Shown piece after piece: positions 1 to 9,697 of a DNA stretch of 64,000 nt. Under the pieces are notes generated by a model that saw nothing but the letters and a program-made list of their open reading frames with translations, was not told the DNA's origin and made no database searches. Both the position numbers and the translations under genes were made by a program. Position 1 is the stretch's first letter. Every line of letters begins with the position of its first letter. Origin of the DNA: Calamus simplicifolius (lineage: Eukaryota > Streptophyta > Magnoliopsida > Arecales > Arecaceae); NCBI GenBank assembly GCA_900491605.1, contig UESW01003835.1, positions 702,834 through 766,833 of the forward strand, in the 5' to 3' direction.

Positions 1-2236
1 CGATCCGACCGTTGCGATCCATCCGATCGGCGACGATCCAACGGTTGCGATCGATCCAAGCCATGATCTCGATCGGCGATCGATCCGATCTTTGCGATCC
101 GATCGGAGACGATCCGACTGTTGCGATCGATCCAAGCCCTGATCCCGATCGGCAACGGTCGATCTCGGACCGTGGCAATCCGTCTGAGATCGGCGACGAT
201 CCAACGGATGCGATCGATCGAAGCCCTGATCTCGATCGGCGACGACCGATCTCGGACCGTGGCAATTGGTCTGATCGACAAAGATCGACGGTTGCGATCG
301 ATCCAAGCCCTGATCCCGATCGGCCACGACCTATCTCGAACAGTTGCAATTCGTCCGAGATCGACGACGATCCGACTGGTTGCGATCGATCCAAGCCCTG
401 ATCCCGATCGGCAACGGTCGATCTCGGACCGTGGCAATCCGTCCGATCGGCGACGATCCAACGGATGCGATCGATCGAAGCCCTGATCTCGATCGGCGAC
501 GACCGATCTCGGACCATTGGTCTGATCGACAAAGATACGACGGTTGCGATCGATCCAAGCCCTGATCCCGATCGGCCACGACCTATCTCGAACAGTTGCA
601 ATTCGTCCGAGATCGACGACGATCCGACTGTTGCGATCGATCCAAGCCCTGATCCCGATCGGCAACGGTCGATCTCGGACCGTGGCAATCCGTCTGAGAT
701 CGGCGACGATCCAACGGATGCGATCGATCGAAGCCCTGATCTCGATCGGCGACGACGATCTCGGACCGTGGCAATTGGTCTGATCGACAAAGATACGACG
801 GTTGCGATCGATCCAAGCCCTGATCCCGACCGGCCACGACCGATCTCGGACCGTGGCGATCCGTCCGAGTCGGCGATATCCAACGGTTGCGATCGATCCA
901 AGCCCTGATCCCGATCCGATCGGGATCGATCCGAAACGATCGATCATCGGAGATCGATCCGACTGTTGCGATCGATCCAAGCCCTGATCCCGATCGGCAC
1001 GATCGATCTCGGACCGTGCAATCCGTCCGATCGGCGACGATCCAACGGTTGCGATCGATCCAAGCCCTGATCTCGATCGGCGACGACGATCTCGACCGAT
1101 CGATCGACATGATCGACGGTTGCGATCGATCCAAGCCATGATCCCGATCGGCGATGACGATCTCGACAGTGCAATCCGTCCGATCGACGATCCGATGGTT
1201 GCGATCGATCCAAGCCCGATCTCGATCGGTGATGATCGATCTAACGATCGATCTGATCGAGAGATCCGATGGTTGGATCGATCCAAGCCATGATCCCGAT
1301 CGGTGATGATCGATCGGACCGTTGCAATCCGATCCGAGATCGGACGATCCAACGGTTGCGATCGATCCAAGCCCTGATCTCGATCGGCGACGACCGATCG
1401 ACCGATCGGTCCGATCGGCAAAGATCGACGGTTGTGATCGATCCAAGCCATGATCCCGATCGGCGATGATCGATCTCGACAGTTGCAATCCATCCGAGTC
1501 GACGATATCCGATGGTTGCGATCGATCCAAGCCCTGATCCCGATCGATCATCGATCGGTTGCGATCCATCCGATCGGCGACGATCCGATGGTTGCGATCG
1601 ATCCAAGCCATGATCCCGATCGGCGATGATCGATCCGACGGTTGCGATCCATCCGATCGATGATCCGACGGTTGCGATCGATCCAAGCCATGATCCGATC
1701 GGCGATGATCGATCTAACGATTGTGATCGTCCGATCGACGATCCGATGGTTGGATCGATCCAAGCCATGATCCCGATCGGTGATGATCGATCAGACCGTT
1801 GCAATCGATCCGATCGAAGACGATCCAACGGTTGCGATCGATCCAAACCATGATCTCGATCGGTGATGATCGATCAGACCGTTGCGATCAATCTGATCGG
1901 CGATGATCTGACGGTTGTGATCGATCCAAGCCATGATCCCGATCAGCGATGATCGATCTGACAGTTGCAATCCATCCGATTGTCGATGATATCCGATGGT
2001 TGCGATCGATCCAAGCCATGATCCCGATCATAGATCATCGATACGATAGTTACGATCCATCCGATCGGCGATGATCCGATGGTTGCGATCGATCCAAGCC
2101 ATGATCCCGATCGGCGATGATCGATCCGACGATTGCGATCCATCCGATCGGCGATGATCTGACGGTTGCGATCGATCCAAGCCATGATCCCAATCGACGA
2201 TGATCGATTGGACCATTGCGATCAATCCGATACCTC
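1..2236. repeat. GATC-rich tandem satellite array, 84-88 bp monomer
   Basis: Every monomer carries a core reading TGCGATCGATCCAAGCC followed by CTGATCYCGATCGG. The core starts at 122, 209, 293, 381, 466, 545, 632, 719, 803 and 888, so spacing is 79-88 bp. Three consecutive monomers form a higher-order unit: the segment at 122 recurs at 381, 632 and 888 (259, 251 and 256 bp apart) with closer similarity than neighbouring monomers. Right of about 900 the order decays to single, more variable monomers of about 60-85 bp. Open frames on both strands arise because the repeat lacks stops; they are not genes. The array runs off the left edge, so its full size is unknown. Confidence 0.93.
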
Positions 2237-2244
2237 GATATTTT

Positions 2245-2575
2245 CTTTACAAAGGAAAGATATGATTCTCTATGATTTTCATGAAAATCGTAAGGAAAGA
2301 CTTTTTTAGAAAAATATTGGCGGGTAATTTTATCTCCAAAAATTTGATGATAAAAAAAAAAGTCTTTTAAAAGGATAACTAAAAAAAGATATATACATAA
2401 TAATATTTTTATTATGTAAAGGAAAGATATGATTCTCTACGATTTTCATGAAAATCGTAGGGAAAGACTTTTTTAGAAAAATATTGGCGGGTAATTTTGT
2501 CTCCAAAAATTTGATGATCAAGAAATATCTTTTAAAAGGATAACTAAAAAAAGATATATACATAATAATATTTTT
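2245..2575. repeat. Two tandem copies of a ~168 bp unit with a CACTA-type palindrome
   Basis: Two copies, starting near 2250 and 2418, each run from AAAGGAAAGATATGATTC through TTGGCGGGTAATTTT and a run of A to ATATATACATAATAAT. Each contains the motif CTACGATTTTCATGAAAATCG followed by a purine tract, the same palindrome family as at 3030-4296. This ties the stretch to the CACTA element on its right rather than to the satellite on its left. Confidence 0.75.
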
Positions 2576-3029
2576 TTTAATATTATATTGCATAATAATA
2601 TTGATTATATATAATATATTCTATATTATTATAATAACTTTATAACATGTTCTATATACATTATGTATTACAATATAAGATTAATAATTTTATTAACAAT
2701 ATGATAATACATAATAAATTATAGTATACTACAATATTATAATAAGTAATTATTTTGTTATATAAAAATTATATAATATATTTTATTTTTATGTATTATA
2801 TATAAATACATATTTACTATATATAATATATGTAAATAATAATATAGTATTAAAGAAACTATAGTAATATATACTAAGAATATTATAATAGATAACATGT
2901 TAACGCTATAATAATTAACAATATAATTATAATACAGTATAAGAAATAAATAGTTATATTAATATTTATAATTATAATATCATATAAAATATATAATTAA
3001 TATAAATATAGTAAATATAAATTTGATTT
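2576..3029. other. AT-rich spacer without a gene
   Basis: The stretch is almost only A and T, with many short ATTATAAT and TATATAA variants and no usable reading frame. It may be internal, non-coding DNA of the CACTA element, or a decayed microsatellite. Confidence 0.6.
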
Positions 3030-4296
3030 TGGGAAAGGTATACAGCCTTTTCCTACTATTTTCGTGAAAATCATAAGGAAAGGGTTGAATTTCTAAAAAA
3101 AAAGGGTTTTTCCTACGATTTTTATTAAATTCGTAGGGAAAGGTTGGCCGTCTTTCCCTACGATTTTCGTAAAAATTGTAGGTAAAAGTCTGCATTCTTT
3201 TCATGAAAGGCTTTAGCCTTTCCCTACGATTTTTGTGAAAATCGTAGGGAAAGATTTTTTCTTGGAGGAAGATCTCCAAAATTTGTTATCCTTTCCCTAC
3301 GATTTTCAAAAAATCGTAGGGAAAGATCTATTTCCCTACGATTTTTTGAAAATCGTAGGGAAAGCTTTTTTCAGAAAAATTTTTTCAAAAAATTTGTATA
3401 GCCTTTCCTACGATTTTCAAAAAATCGTAGGAAAAGGCTCTGGATCTTTCCCTACGATTTTTTGAAAATCGTAGGGAAAGATTTTTTCAGAAAAATTTGG
3501 AGGAAGATTTTGCCTCCAAAAATTTGTATAGCCTTTCCCTACGGTTTTCAAAAAATCGTAGGGAAAGGTCCATAGCCTTTCCCTACGATTTTCACAAAAA
3601 TCATAGGGAAAAGGTTTTCCCTACGAATTTGTTAAAACGTAGGGAAAGGCTCTTGACCTTTCCCTACGATTTTTGTGAAAATCGTAGGGAAAGATTTTTT
3701 CAAAAAAAAATTGGAGGAAGATTTTGCCTCCAAAAATTTGTTATCCTTTCCCTACGATTTTCAAAAAATCGTAGGGAAAGATCCAGAGCCTTTCCCTACG
3801 ATTTTTTGAAAATCGTAGGGAAAGCTTTTTTCAGAAAAATTTTGGAGGGAGATTTTCCTCAAAAAATTTGTATAGCCTTTTCCTACGATTTTCAAAAAAT
3901 CGTAGGAAAAGGCTCTGGATCTTTCCCTACGATTTTTTGAAAATCGTAGGGAAAGATTTTTTCAGAAAAATTTTGGAGGAAGATTTTGCCTCCAAAAATT
4001 TGTATAGCCTTTCCCTACGGTTTTCAAAAAATCGTAGGGAAAGGTCCATAGCCTTTCCCTACGATTTTCACAAAAATCATAGGGAAAAGGTTTTCCCTAC
4101 GAATTTTGTTAAAACGTAGGGAAAGGCTCTTGACCTTTCCCTACGATTTTTGAAAATCGTAGGGAAAGGTTTTAACCTTTTGACTATGGAATCTTTGCCT
4201 ACGATTTTAAAAAAATCGTAGGGAAATATATCTTTTGCCTACGATTTTAAAATCGTAGGTGCGAAATCGTAGGCAAAAGTCATTTTTCTTGTAGTG
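3030..4296. mobile_element. Right terminal and subterminal region of a CACTA (En/Spm, CMC) DNA transposon
   Basis: The minus-strand end reads CACTACAAGAAAAATGACTT starting at 4296, the canonical CACTA terminal inverted repeat, and then continues with GCCTACGATTTCG. Inward lie dozens of CCTACGATTTT motifs arranged as head-to-head palindromes, for example 3291-3325 (two 16-base arms around CAA) and 3875-3913 (two 18-base arms). Dense subterminal repeats are a hallmark of this superfamily and are thought to bind the transposase. A 3-bp target duplication would begin at 4297 (ACT). No matching left terminus is visible, so the element either starts left of the window or has lost that end. No transposase frame was found. 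Confidence 0.85.
3475..4157. repeat. ~478 bp duplication inside the CACTA subterminal region
   Basis: The block from GGAGGAAGATTTTGCCTCC at 3499 through TTTCCCTACGAATTTG and GGCTCTTGACC recurs at 3977. The copies are nearly identical over about 200 bp and keep rare variants such as CTACGGTTTTC and a non-palindromic AATCATAGGG. A related pair sits at 3283 and 3743. The subterminal region therefore grew by segmental duplication as well as by single palindromes. Confidence 0.8.
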
Positions 4297-4522
4297 ACTT
4301 CAATCTATTTGTTGGTCCAATTAATCTGTTGACTGATTAAAATTATATAATTATAAAAACTTAAATAAAAATTAATTATAGTAAATAAATTTAAATTATA
4401 AATATTTTATTTTTATTTTATTTATTTATTTGTTTGTTTAATGTGAAGCAATTTTTTCGGAGCTCAGTGCGGTACTTGTAGCCTGCACTCACACAAAAGC
4501 AACTCCTAACTTTGAACAAATA
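4297..4522. other. AT-rich unique flank
   Basis: This is the sequence between the CACTA end and the target duplication of gypsy element A. It holds AT-rich DNA and no supported gene. Together with 9698 onward it was one continuous locus before element A inserted. Confidence 0.6.
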
Positions 4523-4818
4523 AGTAGTGTTGCCGCCGGGATCCGTCCTCCGACTCGGGCGCGGTTGATCTCCTGGATGGACCTGCACAGAAGTCCTCAC
4601 ACGAGAGGCGTTGGGGGTGGCCCTCCGCGGAAGACCCTCCGATGCTCAAGTCAGTGGGGGGATCGTGATTAACAGAAAATAGGAAGGTGGATCTCTCCGA
4701 AGAGTCTCTCCAGGGGCGGCCGATCGGAAGCTCTAGGGGGAGCGCCGACGAGCAGCTGGGGAGAGTGAGAGAGTGAGAGTGAGAGTGAGCGCATACCTAA
4801 GAGAATCTAGGAGTGTCG

Positions 4819-4826
4819 TATTTATA
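4819..4826 (-). promoter_or_regulatory. TATA box in the 3' LTR of element A
   Basis: The minus strand reads TATAAATA in a GC-richer context. The identical position is kept in the other LTR at 8812-8819, consistent with the U3 promoter of the element. Confidence 0.6.
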
Positions 4827-5099
4827 GACTGTCACCTGGATCCTGAGCGCCTTCTGGAAGGTTCGCAGATTGTTGGGATACGGAGATGAACCAAATCGGG
4901 CCGTTGTGGGGCCGGTAGGATCCGTATCTTGTTCGTTATGGGATCGACGGCTAGGAGAGCTCCTTGATGGCTTAAGATCTGGTAGGTGCATAGGTCCCAG
5001 GTAGCCGTGTTAGGTTCTAGACCACTCCTCAACATGATTCCTTGCCTGGGATGCTGTTACGATAGGCCTAGGCTCTCCCGCGTTAGGTTCCGCGGAGGT

Positions 5100-5575
5100 G
5101 AGTATTGGATCGTGGATCGCTCAGTGAAGCCGAGCTATAGGTGGCTCGAAAAAAGCGAGCCATGGGAGGCTCGGGGAAACCGAGTTATGGAAGTTCGGGG
5201 AAGCCGAGCTACAGGAGGCTCGGGAGAGCCGAGCTATGGAAGCCCGAAGAAAGCCGAGCTATGGAAGCCCGGGGAGGCCGAGCTACAAGAAGCTCGGGGG
5301 AGCCGAGCTACAGGAAGCTCGGGAGAGGCGAGCTAGGAAGCTCGGGAGGGCCGAGCTATGGAAGCTCGGGGAGGACGAACTAGGGAGGTTCGGGGAGGAT
5401 GAGCTACAGGAAGCTCAGGAGGACGAGCTATGGAAGCTCGGGGAGGCCGAGCTACAGGAAGCTCGGGAGGACCGAGCTATGGAAGCTCGGGGAGGACGAA
5501 CTAGGGGAGGTTCGGGAAGGCCGAGCTACAGGAAGCTTGGGAGGACCGAGCTACAGGAAGCTCGGGAGGTCACGC
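5100..5575. repeat. Short hairpin array within the 3' LTR of element A
   Basis: Units of about 21-23 bp follow the pattern CCGAGCT-loop-AGCTCGG, with loops such as ATGGA or ACAGGA. Variant units keep pairing by changing both arms: GAGCC/GGCTC near 5157, GAGCT/AGCTC in most units, GAACT/GGTTC near 5379 and 5500. The matching array of the other LTR lies at 9110-9575 and contains GAACC/GGTTC units. Confidence 0.88.
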
Positions 5576-5694
5576 GACCCGACGGATCACATTAGCTTAG
5601 CTTCCCTCGGGGACATATCATAACGGGCGGAGGGATGGGTCGGCCTTAGCCTCCTGCACGACTATCAATACAATGATGATTTTACCCCCTAACA

Positions 5695-5715
5695 CATGCC
5701 CCCCACTCCCTAGTT
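5695..5715 (-). other. Polypurine tract of element A
   Basis: The minus strand reads AGGGAGTGGGGGGCATG directly before the LTR start TGTTAGGGGG. Its position and composition fit the plus-strand priming site. B and D have the same style of tract ending GGGGCATC. Confidence 0.8.
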
Positions 5716-6405
5716 CGAAGCATAGGTTCGGGCGTAGGGAGTATAGGCTTGGGTGGCATGATCTGCATTTGGGGATGCGTATTTGATTGCCTTTGCGATG
5801 ATGCCCTCAATTAATTCCGTGGGGCCATCTTGCCTTTCTTTTTAATCAATGAATATAAAGATTTGTCATACTGTGCATTCTGTTGTTCCCAGAGCATTTG
5901 CCCATATGGATTGGGATCTATGAGTCGCCCGAGTTCGAGCTGATTTTAGGAGATCACGGCGGGTTTCGTTTAGATTGGTCGGGGCTTGTAACCTGCCTGA
6001 ATATGAACCTGAGTTTTCTTGAGGGGTCACTGGTCTCTGTTTGGACCAGTGGCGGACCTAGGCGGTTCTTCAGACGGAGTTCCTTTACTTCTTCCAGAGT
6101 ATCAGGAGGTTTTTGCCTTCGTTTCATTTTTAGGGTATTCGAGAAGTTACCCTGTTTCAAACGATGCCCTGGGGTGCGGCTAAGGCGCGAGAGCTTTGCT
6201 CTTTTGGCTGACGATTTGGTCGTCGAGCGCAACCAGGGCACGGGAATATCACTCGGTTGGCCCGAGGAACTTGATAACAAGGTCGCTCTCCGGCTTTGGC
6301 CGAGGTTTCTAGCGGCAGAATGTAGCCCTTGGCTTTGGCTAAGGTTTACGCACTCCGGTCTCGGCTGAGGCTTTAAAGATCGCAACCCTATCTAGGCTAG
6401 GGGAT
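5716..6405. other. 3' non-coding region of element A
   Basis: This lies between the polypurine tract and the hairpin array. A 161-residue open frame on the plus strand (5883-6368) resembles nothing I recognise and lacks the domain seen in the antisense genes of B and D. Towards the right end, motifs such as CTTGGCTTTGGCTAAG look like decayed units of the neighbouring array. Confidence 0.5.
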
Positions 6406-7750
6406 CTTGTCGCTCGGCCATGCCAAGATTTGTTACTCGGCCCAGTCGAGGTTCAGAGATTTTTTACTTGGCCCTGCCAAGGTTCGAAGAATTTGTTGCT
6501 CGGCCCAGCCGAGGTTCGAAGATTTTTTACTTGGCCCTGCCAAGGTTCCGAGATTTTTGCTCGGCCCAGCCGAGGTTCGGAGATTTTTACTTGGCCCTGC
6601 CAAGGTTCGGAGATTTTGTTGCTCGGCCCAACCAAGGTTCGGAGATTTTTTACTTGGCCCTGCCAAGGTTCGAAGAATTTGTTGCTCGGCCCAGCCGAGG
6701 TTCGGAGATTTTTACTTGGCCCTGCCAAGGTTCGGAGATTTTGTTGCTCGGCCCAGCCGAGGTTCGAAGATTTTTTACTTGGCCCTGCCAAGGTTCGGAG
6801 AATTTGTTTGCTCGGCCCAGCCGAGGTTCGGAGATTTTTTACTTGGCCCTGCCAAGGTTCAGAGATTTTGTTGCTCGGCCCAGCCGAGGTTCGGAGATTT
6901 TTACTTGGCCCTGCCAAGGTTCGGAGAACTTGTTGCTCGCCCAGCCGAGGTTCGGAGATTTTTTACTTGGCCCTGCCAAGGTTCGGAGATTTTGTTGCTC
7001 GGCCAGCCGAGGTTCGGATATTTTTTACTTGTCCCTGCCAAGGTTCGGAGATTTTGTTGCTTGGCCCAGCCGAGGTTCGGAGATTTTTTACTTGGCCCTG
7101 CCAAGGTTCGGAAAATTTGTTGCTCGGCCCAGCCGAGGTTCGGAGATTTTACTTGGCCCTGCCAAGGTTCGGAGATTTTTTGCTCGGCCCAGCCGAGGTT
7201 CGGAGATTTTTTACTTGGTCCTGCCAAGGTTCGGAGATTTTGTTGCTCGGCCCAGCCGAGGTTCGAAGATTTTTTACTTGGCCCAGCCAAGGTTCGGAGA
7301 ACTTGTTGCTCGGCCCAGCCGAGGTTCGGAGATTTTTTACTTGGCCTACCAAGGTTCGGAGATTTTGTTGCTCGGCCCAGCCGAGGTTCGGAGATTTTTA
7401 CTTGGCCCTGCCAAGGTTCAGAGATTTTGTTGCTCGGCCCAGCCGAGGTTTGGATATTTTTACTTGGCCCTGCCAAGGTTCGAAGAACTTGTTGCTCGGC
7501 CCAGCCGAGGTTCGGAGATTTTTTACTTGGCCCTGCCAAGGTTCGGAGAATTTGTTGCTCGGCCCAGCCGAGGTTCGAAGATTTTTTACTTGGCCCTGCC
7601 AAGGTTCGGAGAATTTGTTGCTCGGCCCAGTCGAGGTTCGGAGATTTTTTACTTGGCCCTGCAAAGGTTCGAAGAACTTGTTGCTCGGCCCAGCTGAGGT
7701 TCGGAGATTTTTTACTTGGCCCTGCCAAGGTTCGGAGATTCCCTGTGCAA
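6406..7750. repeat. ~62 bp tandem array of alternating hairpins inside element A
   Basis: About 21 units each hold two related half-units of about 31 bp. One carries the stem CTTGGC-CCT-GCCAAG, the other CTCGGC-CCA-GCCGAG. Both are followed by GTTCGGAGATTTT and a variable T run. The third base pair is T-A in one half-unit and C-G in the other. Because the array lacks stop codons it yields long open frames (up to 492 residues) in several frames on both strands. These are artefacts of the repeat, not genes. Confidence 0.95.
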
Positions 7751-7911
7751 ATAGGCAACTCGGTCGTGCCGAGGATTGGTGAGCAGCACCTGTTTCTTTT
7801 CACAATCTTTGGCAACATAATGTGTGACGATTCATGTTGTAAATTACGAAAACATGTGCCGACAGAAAGGTATAATAAGGTATAATGAGGTGAGCCTATG
7901 CAGGACATACC

Positions 7912-8245
7912 CTATTGATAATACTTACGGAGATTATCTGAGTTTCAGGTTCGGGGGACGGACCTTCCGCTCAAATCTTGCAGCTTGTAGGTCCCCGGTC
8001 CGACGATCTCCGCCACTTGGTAGGGGCCTTCCCAATTTGGTGCCAGTTTTTCTTGCTCCAGCAGTTTGGAGATAGATGCTTTCCGGAGAACAAGGTCGCC
8101 GGGCAGGAAAGCTTTCCCTTTGACTCTGGAGGCGTGGTAGCGGGCCACCCTTTGTTGATAGGCATCCACTCTGATCCGGGCTTTCTCTCTAACCTCCTCT
8201 ATCAGGTCGAGGTTGGTGCGGAGCTGGAGGAGCTGTGAAACGCTC
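7912..8245 (-). pseudogene. Integrase C-terminal remnant of element A
   Basis: The minus strand encodes the tail of a gypsy polyprotein. It reads LDLIEEVREKARIR, then a basic stretch, FLPGDLVLRKAS, and LAPNWEGPYQVAEIV, followed by KLQDLSGRSVPRT and a decayed ending DNLRKYYQ. This matches the end of pol in D (RPGDLVLRRAEV, PKWEGPYRVKEV, DNLRRYYQ at 49102-49338). The Trp expected after PRT is a TGA stop at 7945, a single G to A change. No catalytic core lies upstream; the reading frame instead meets gag sequence near 8215-8250, the scar of the internal deletion. Confidence 0.85.
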
Positions 8246-8433
8246 CTGAACCAGGTGGGTTAGGGCCTGGACCTGCTGGACCAGCGTGACGAACTGGTCC
8301 TGGGTCACCGGGATGGCTGGTGGCGATGGGGTTTCGATCGGTGGAGGCTGTGGCGCTACACTACTCACCGGATCAGGTCTCTGGAAGGTGACCTGGTCTT
8401 GGCTTCAGAGGTTGCTCTTCTCCGATTAGCCAT
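8190..8433 (-). pseudogene. gag N-terminal remnant of element A
   Basis: A minus-strand ATG at 8433 opens MANRRRATSEAKTRSPSRD. After a frame break a proline-rich, then helical, stretch follows (VTQDQFVTLVQQVQALTHL). This is the same layout as the gag starts of B and D, where an N-terminal segment is followed by a Q/L-rich helix (LTQAVRSLAAVIHELQQQ in B, LAHQVQNLTTMVRGLQE in D). The nucleocapsid and main gag domain are missing. The frame runs straight into the integrase remnant. Confidence 0.7.
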
Positions 8434-8495
8434 TAGAGATGTTCTACTCCAGATTGAGATCCTTATCTCCTTTCTTCAAGTTTTAACGAGACTTG

Positions 8496-8518
8496 AGGCC
8501 CTTCCTCTAGCGCCAATC
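8496..8518 (-). other. Primer-binding site of element A
   Basis: On the minus strand, GATTGGCGCTAGAGGAAGG follows the LTR end GGCGGCAACA. B and D have GATTGGCGCGCCAGGAAGG at the same place, so element A's site has diverged slightly. Confidence 0.75.
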
Positions 8519-9692
8519 TGTTGCCGCCGGGATCCGTCCTCCGACTCGGCGCGATCGATCTCCTGGGGCGGACCTGCACAGAAGTCCTCATGCGAGAGGC
8601 GTTGGGGGTGGCCCTCCGCAGAAGACCCTCTGACGCTCAAGTCAATGGGGGGATCAGTGATCAACAGAAAATGAGGAGATGGATCTCTCCGGGGAGTCTC
8701 TCCAGGGGCGGCTGATCGGAAGCTCTAGGAGGGAGCGCCGACGAGCAGCTGGAGAGAGTGAGAGAGTGAGAGTGAGAGTGAGCGCATACCTGAGAGAATC
8801 TGGGAGTGTTGTATTTATAGGCTGTCACCTGGATCCTGAGCGCCTTCTGGAAGGTTTGCAGGTTGTTGGGATACGGAGATGAACCGAATCGGGCCGTTGT
8901 GGGGCCGGTAGGATCCATATCTTGTTCGTTATGGGATCAACGGCTAGAAGAGCTCCTTGATGGCTTGAGATCTGGTAGGTGCGTAGGTCCCAGGTAGCCG
9001 TGTTAGGTTCTAGACCACTCCTCAATATGATTCCTTGCCTGGGATGCTGTTACGATAGGCCTAGGCTCTCCCACGTCAGGTTCCGCGGAGGTGAGTATTG
9101 GATCGTGGATCGCTCAGTGAAGCTGAGCTATAGGTGGCTCGGAAAAAGCGAGCCATGGGAGGCTCGGGGAAACCGAGTTATGAAAGTTCGGGGAAGCCGA
9201 GCTACAGGATGCTCGGGGGAGCCGAGCTATGGAAGCCCGGAGAAAGCCGAGCTATGGAAGCCCGGGGAGGCCGAGCTACAGGAAGCTCGGGAGAGGCGAG
9301 CTATGGAAGCTCGGGGAGGCCGAGCTACATGAAGCTCGGGAGGGCTGAGCTATGGAAGCTCGGGGAAGACGAACCAGGGGAGGTTCGGGGAGGACGAGCT
9401 ATAGGAAGCTCGGGTGGACCGAGCTATGGAAGCTCGGGGAGGCCGAGCTACAGGAAGCTCGGGAGGACCGAGCTATGGAAGCTCGGGGGAGGACGAACCA
9501 GGGGAGGTTCGGGGAGGCCGAGCTACAGGAAGCTCGGAAGGATCGAGCTACAGGATGCTCGGGAGGTCACGCGACCCGACGGATCACATTAGCTTAGCTT
9601 ATCCCTTGGGGACATATCATAACGGGCGAAAGGATGGGTCGGCCTTAGCCTCCTTGCATGACTATCAATGTAATGACGATTTTACCCTAACA
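8519..9692 (-). repeat. 5' LTR of gypsy element A
   Basis: This is the pair of 4528-5694 and carries the TATA box at 8812-8819 and the hairpin array at 9110-9575. It ends in TTTACCCTAACA, followed directly by the AGTAG target duplication. Confidence 0.92.
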
Positions 9693-9697
9693 AGTAG

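Larger units (their letters stand above)
4528..5694 (-). repeat. 3' LTR of gypsy element A
   Basis: It begins TGTTGCCGCCGGGATCC and ends CCCCCTAACA on the plus strand, matching 8519-9692 almost throughout. Differences are scattered substitutions and unit-number changes in the internal hairpin array. A TATA-like TATAAATA (minus strand) sits at 4819-4826. Confidence 0.92.
4528..9692 (-). mobile_element. Ty3/gypsy (Tat-like) LTR retrotransposon A, internally deleted
   Basis: Two LTRs (4528-5694 and 8519-9692) flank 2.8 kb, and the 5-bp target duplication AGTAG lies at 4523-4527 and 9693-9697. On the minus strand the right LTR is the 5' one. It is followed by a primer-binding-type sequence GATTGGCGCTAGAGGAAGG and a gag start, and a polypurine tract precedes the left LTR. 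Nearly all of gag, protease, reverse transcriptase, RNase H and the integrase core are gone; only a gag start and an integrase tail remain, joined to each other. An array of about 62 bp units fills much of the interior. It is a non-autonomous deletion derivative that could move only with proteins supplied by relatives. Confidence 0.93.

Noticed and set aside
12..1853. Many long open frames on both strands in the left satellite
   Set aside because: All are Asp/Arg/Ile/Ser strings created by the GATC repeat lacking stop codons in several frames.
1..2236. Bacterial contamination or replication origin because of dense GATC
   Set aside because: The array flows into plant CACTA sequence without a break and has no DnaA boxes or bacterial genes.
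5883..6368. 161-residue frame as the antisense gene of element A
   Set aside because: It lacks the KAGL...PNSIR...GWW pattern and the coiled coil found in B and D.
6407..7885. 492-, 425- and 450-residue frames with repeated LLGPAKVRRF-type strings
   Set aside because: They occur in three plus frames and also on the minus strand, which only a stop-free repeat does; no domain, start context or codon bias.
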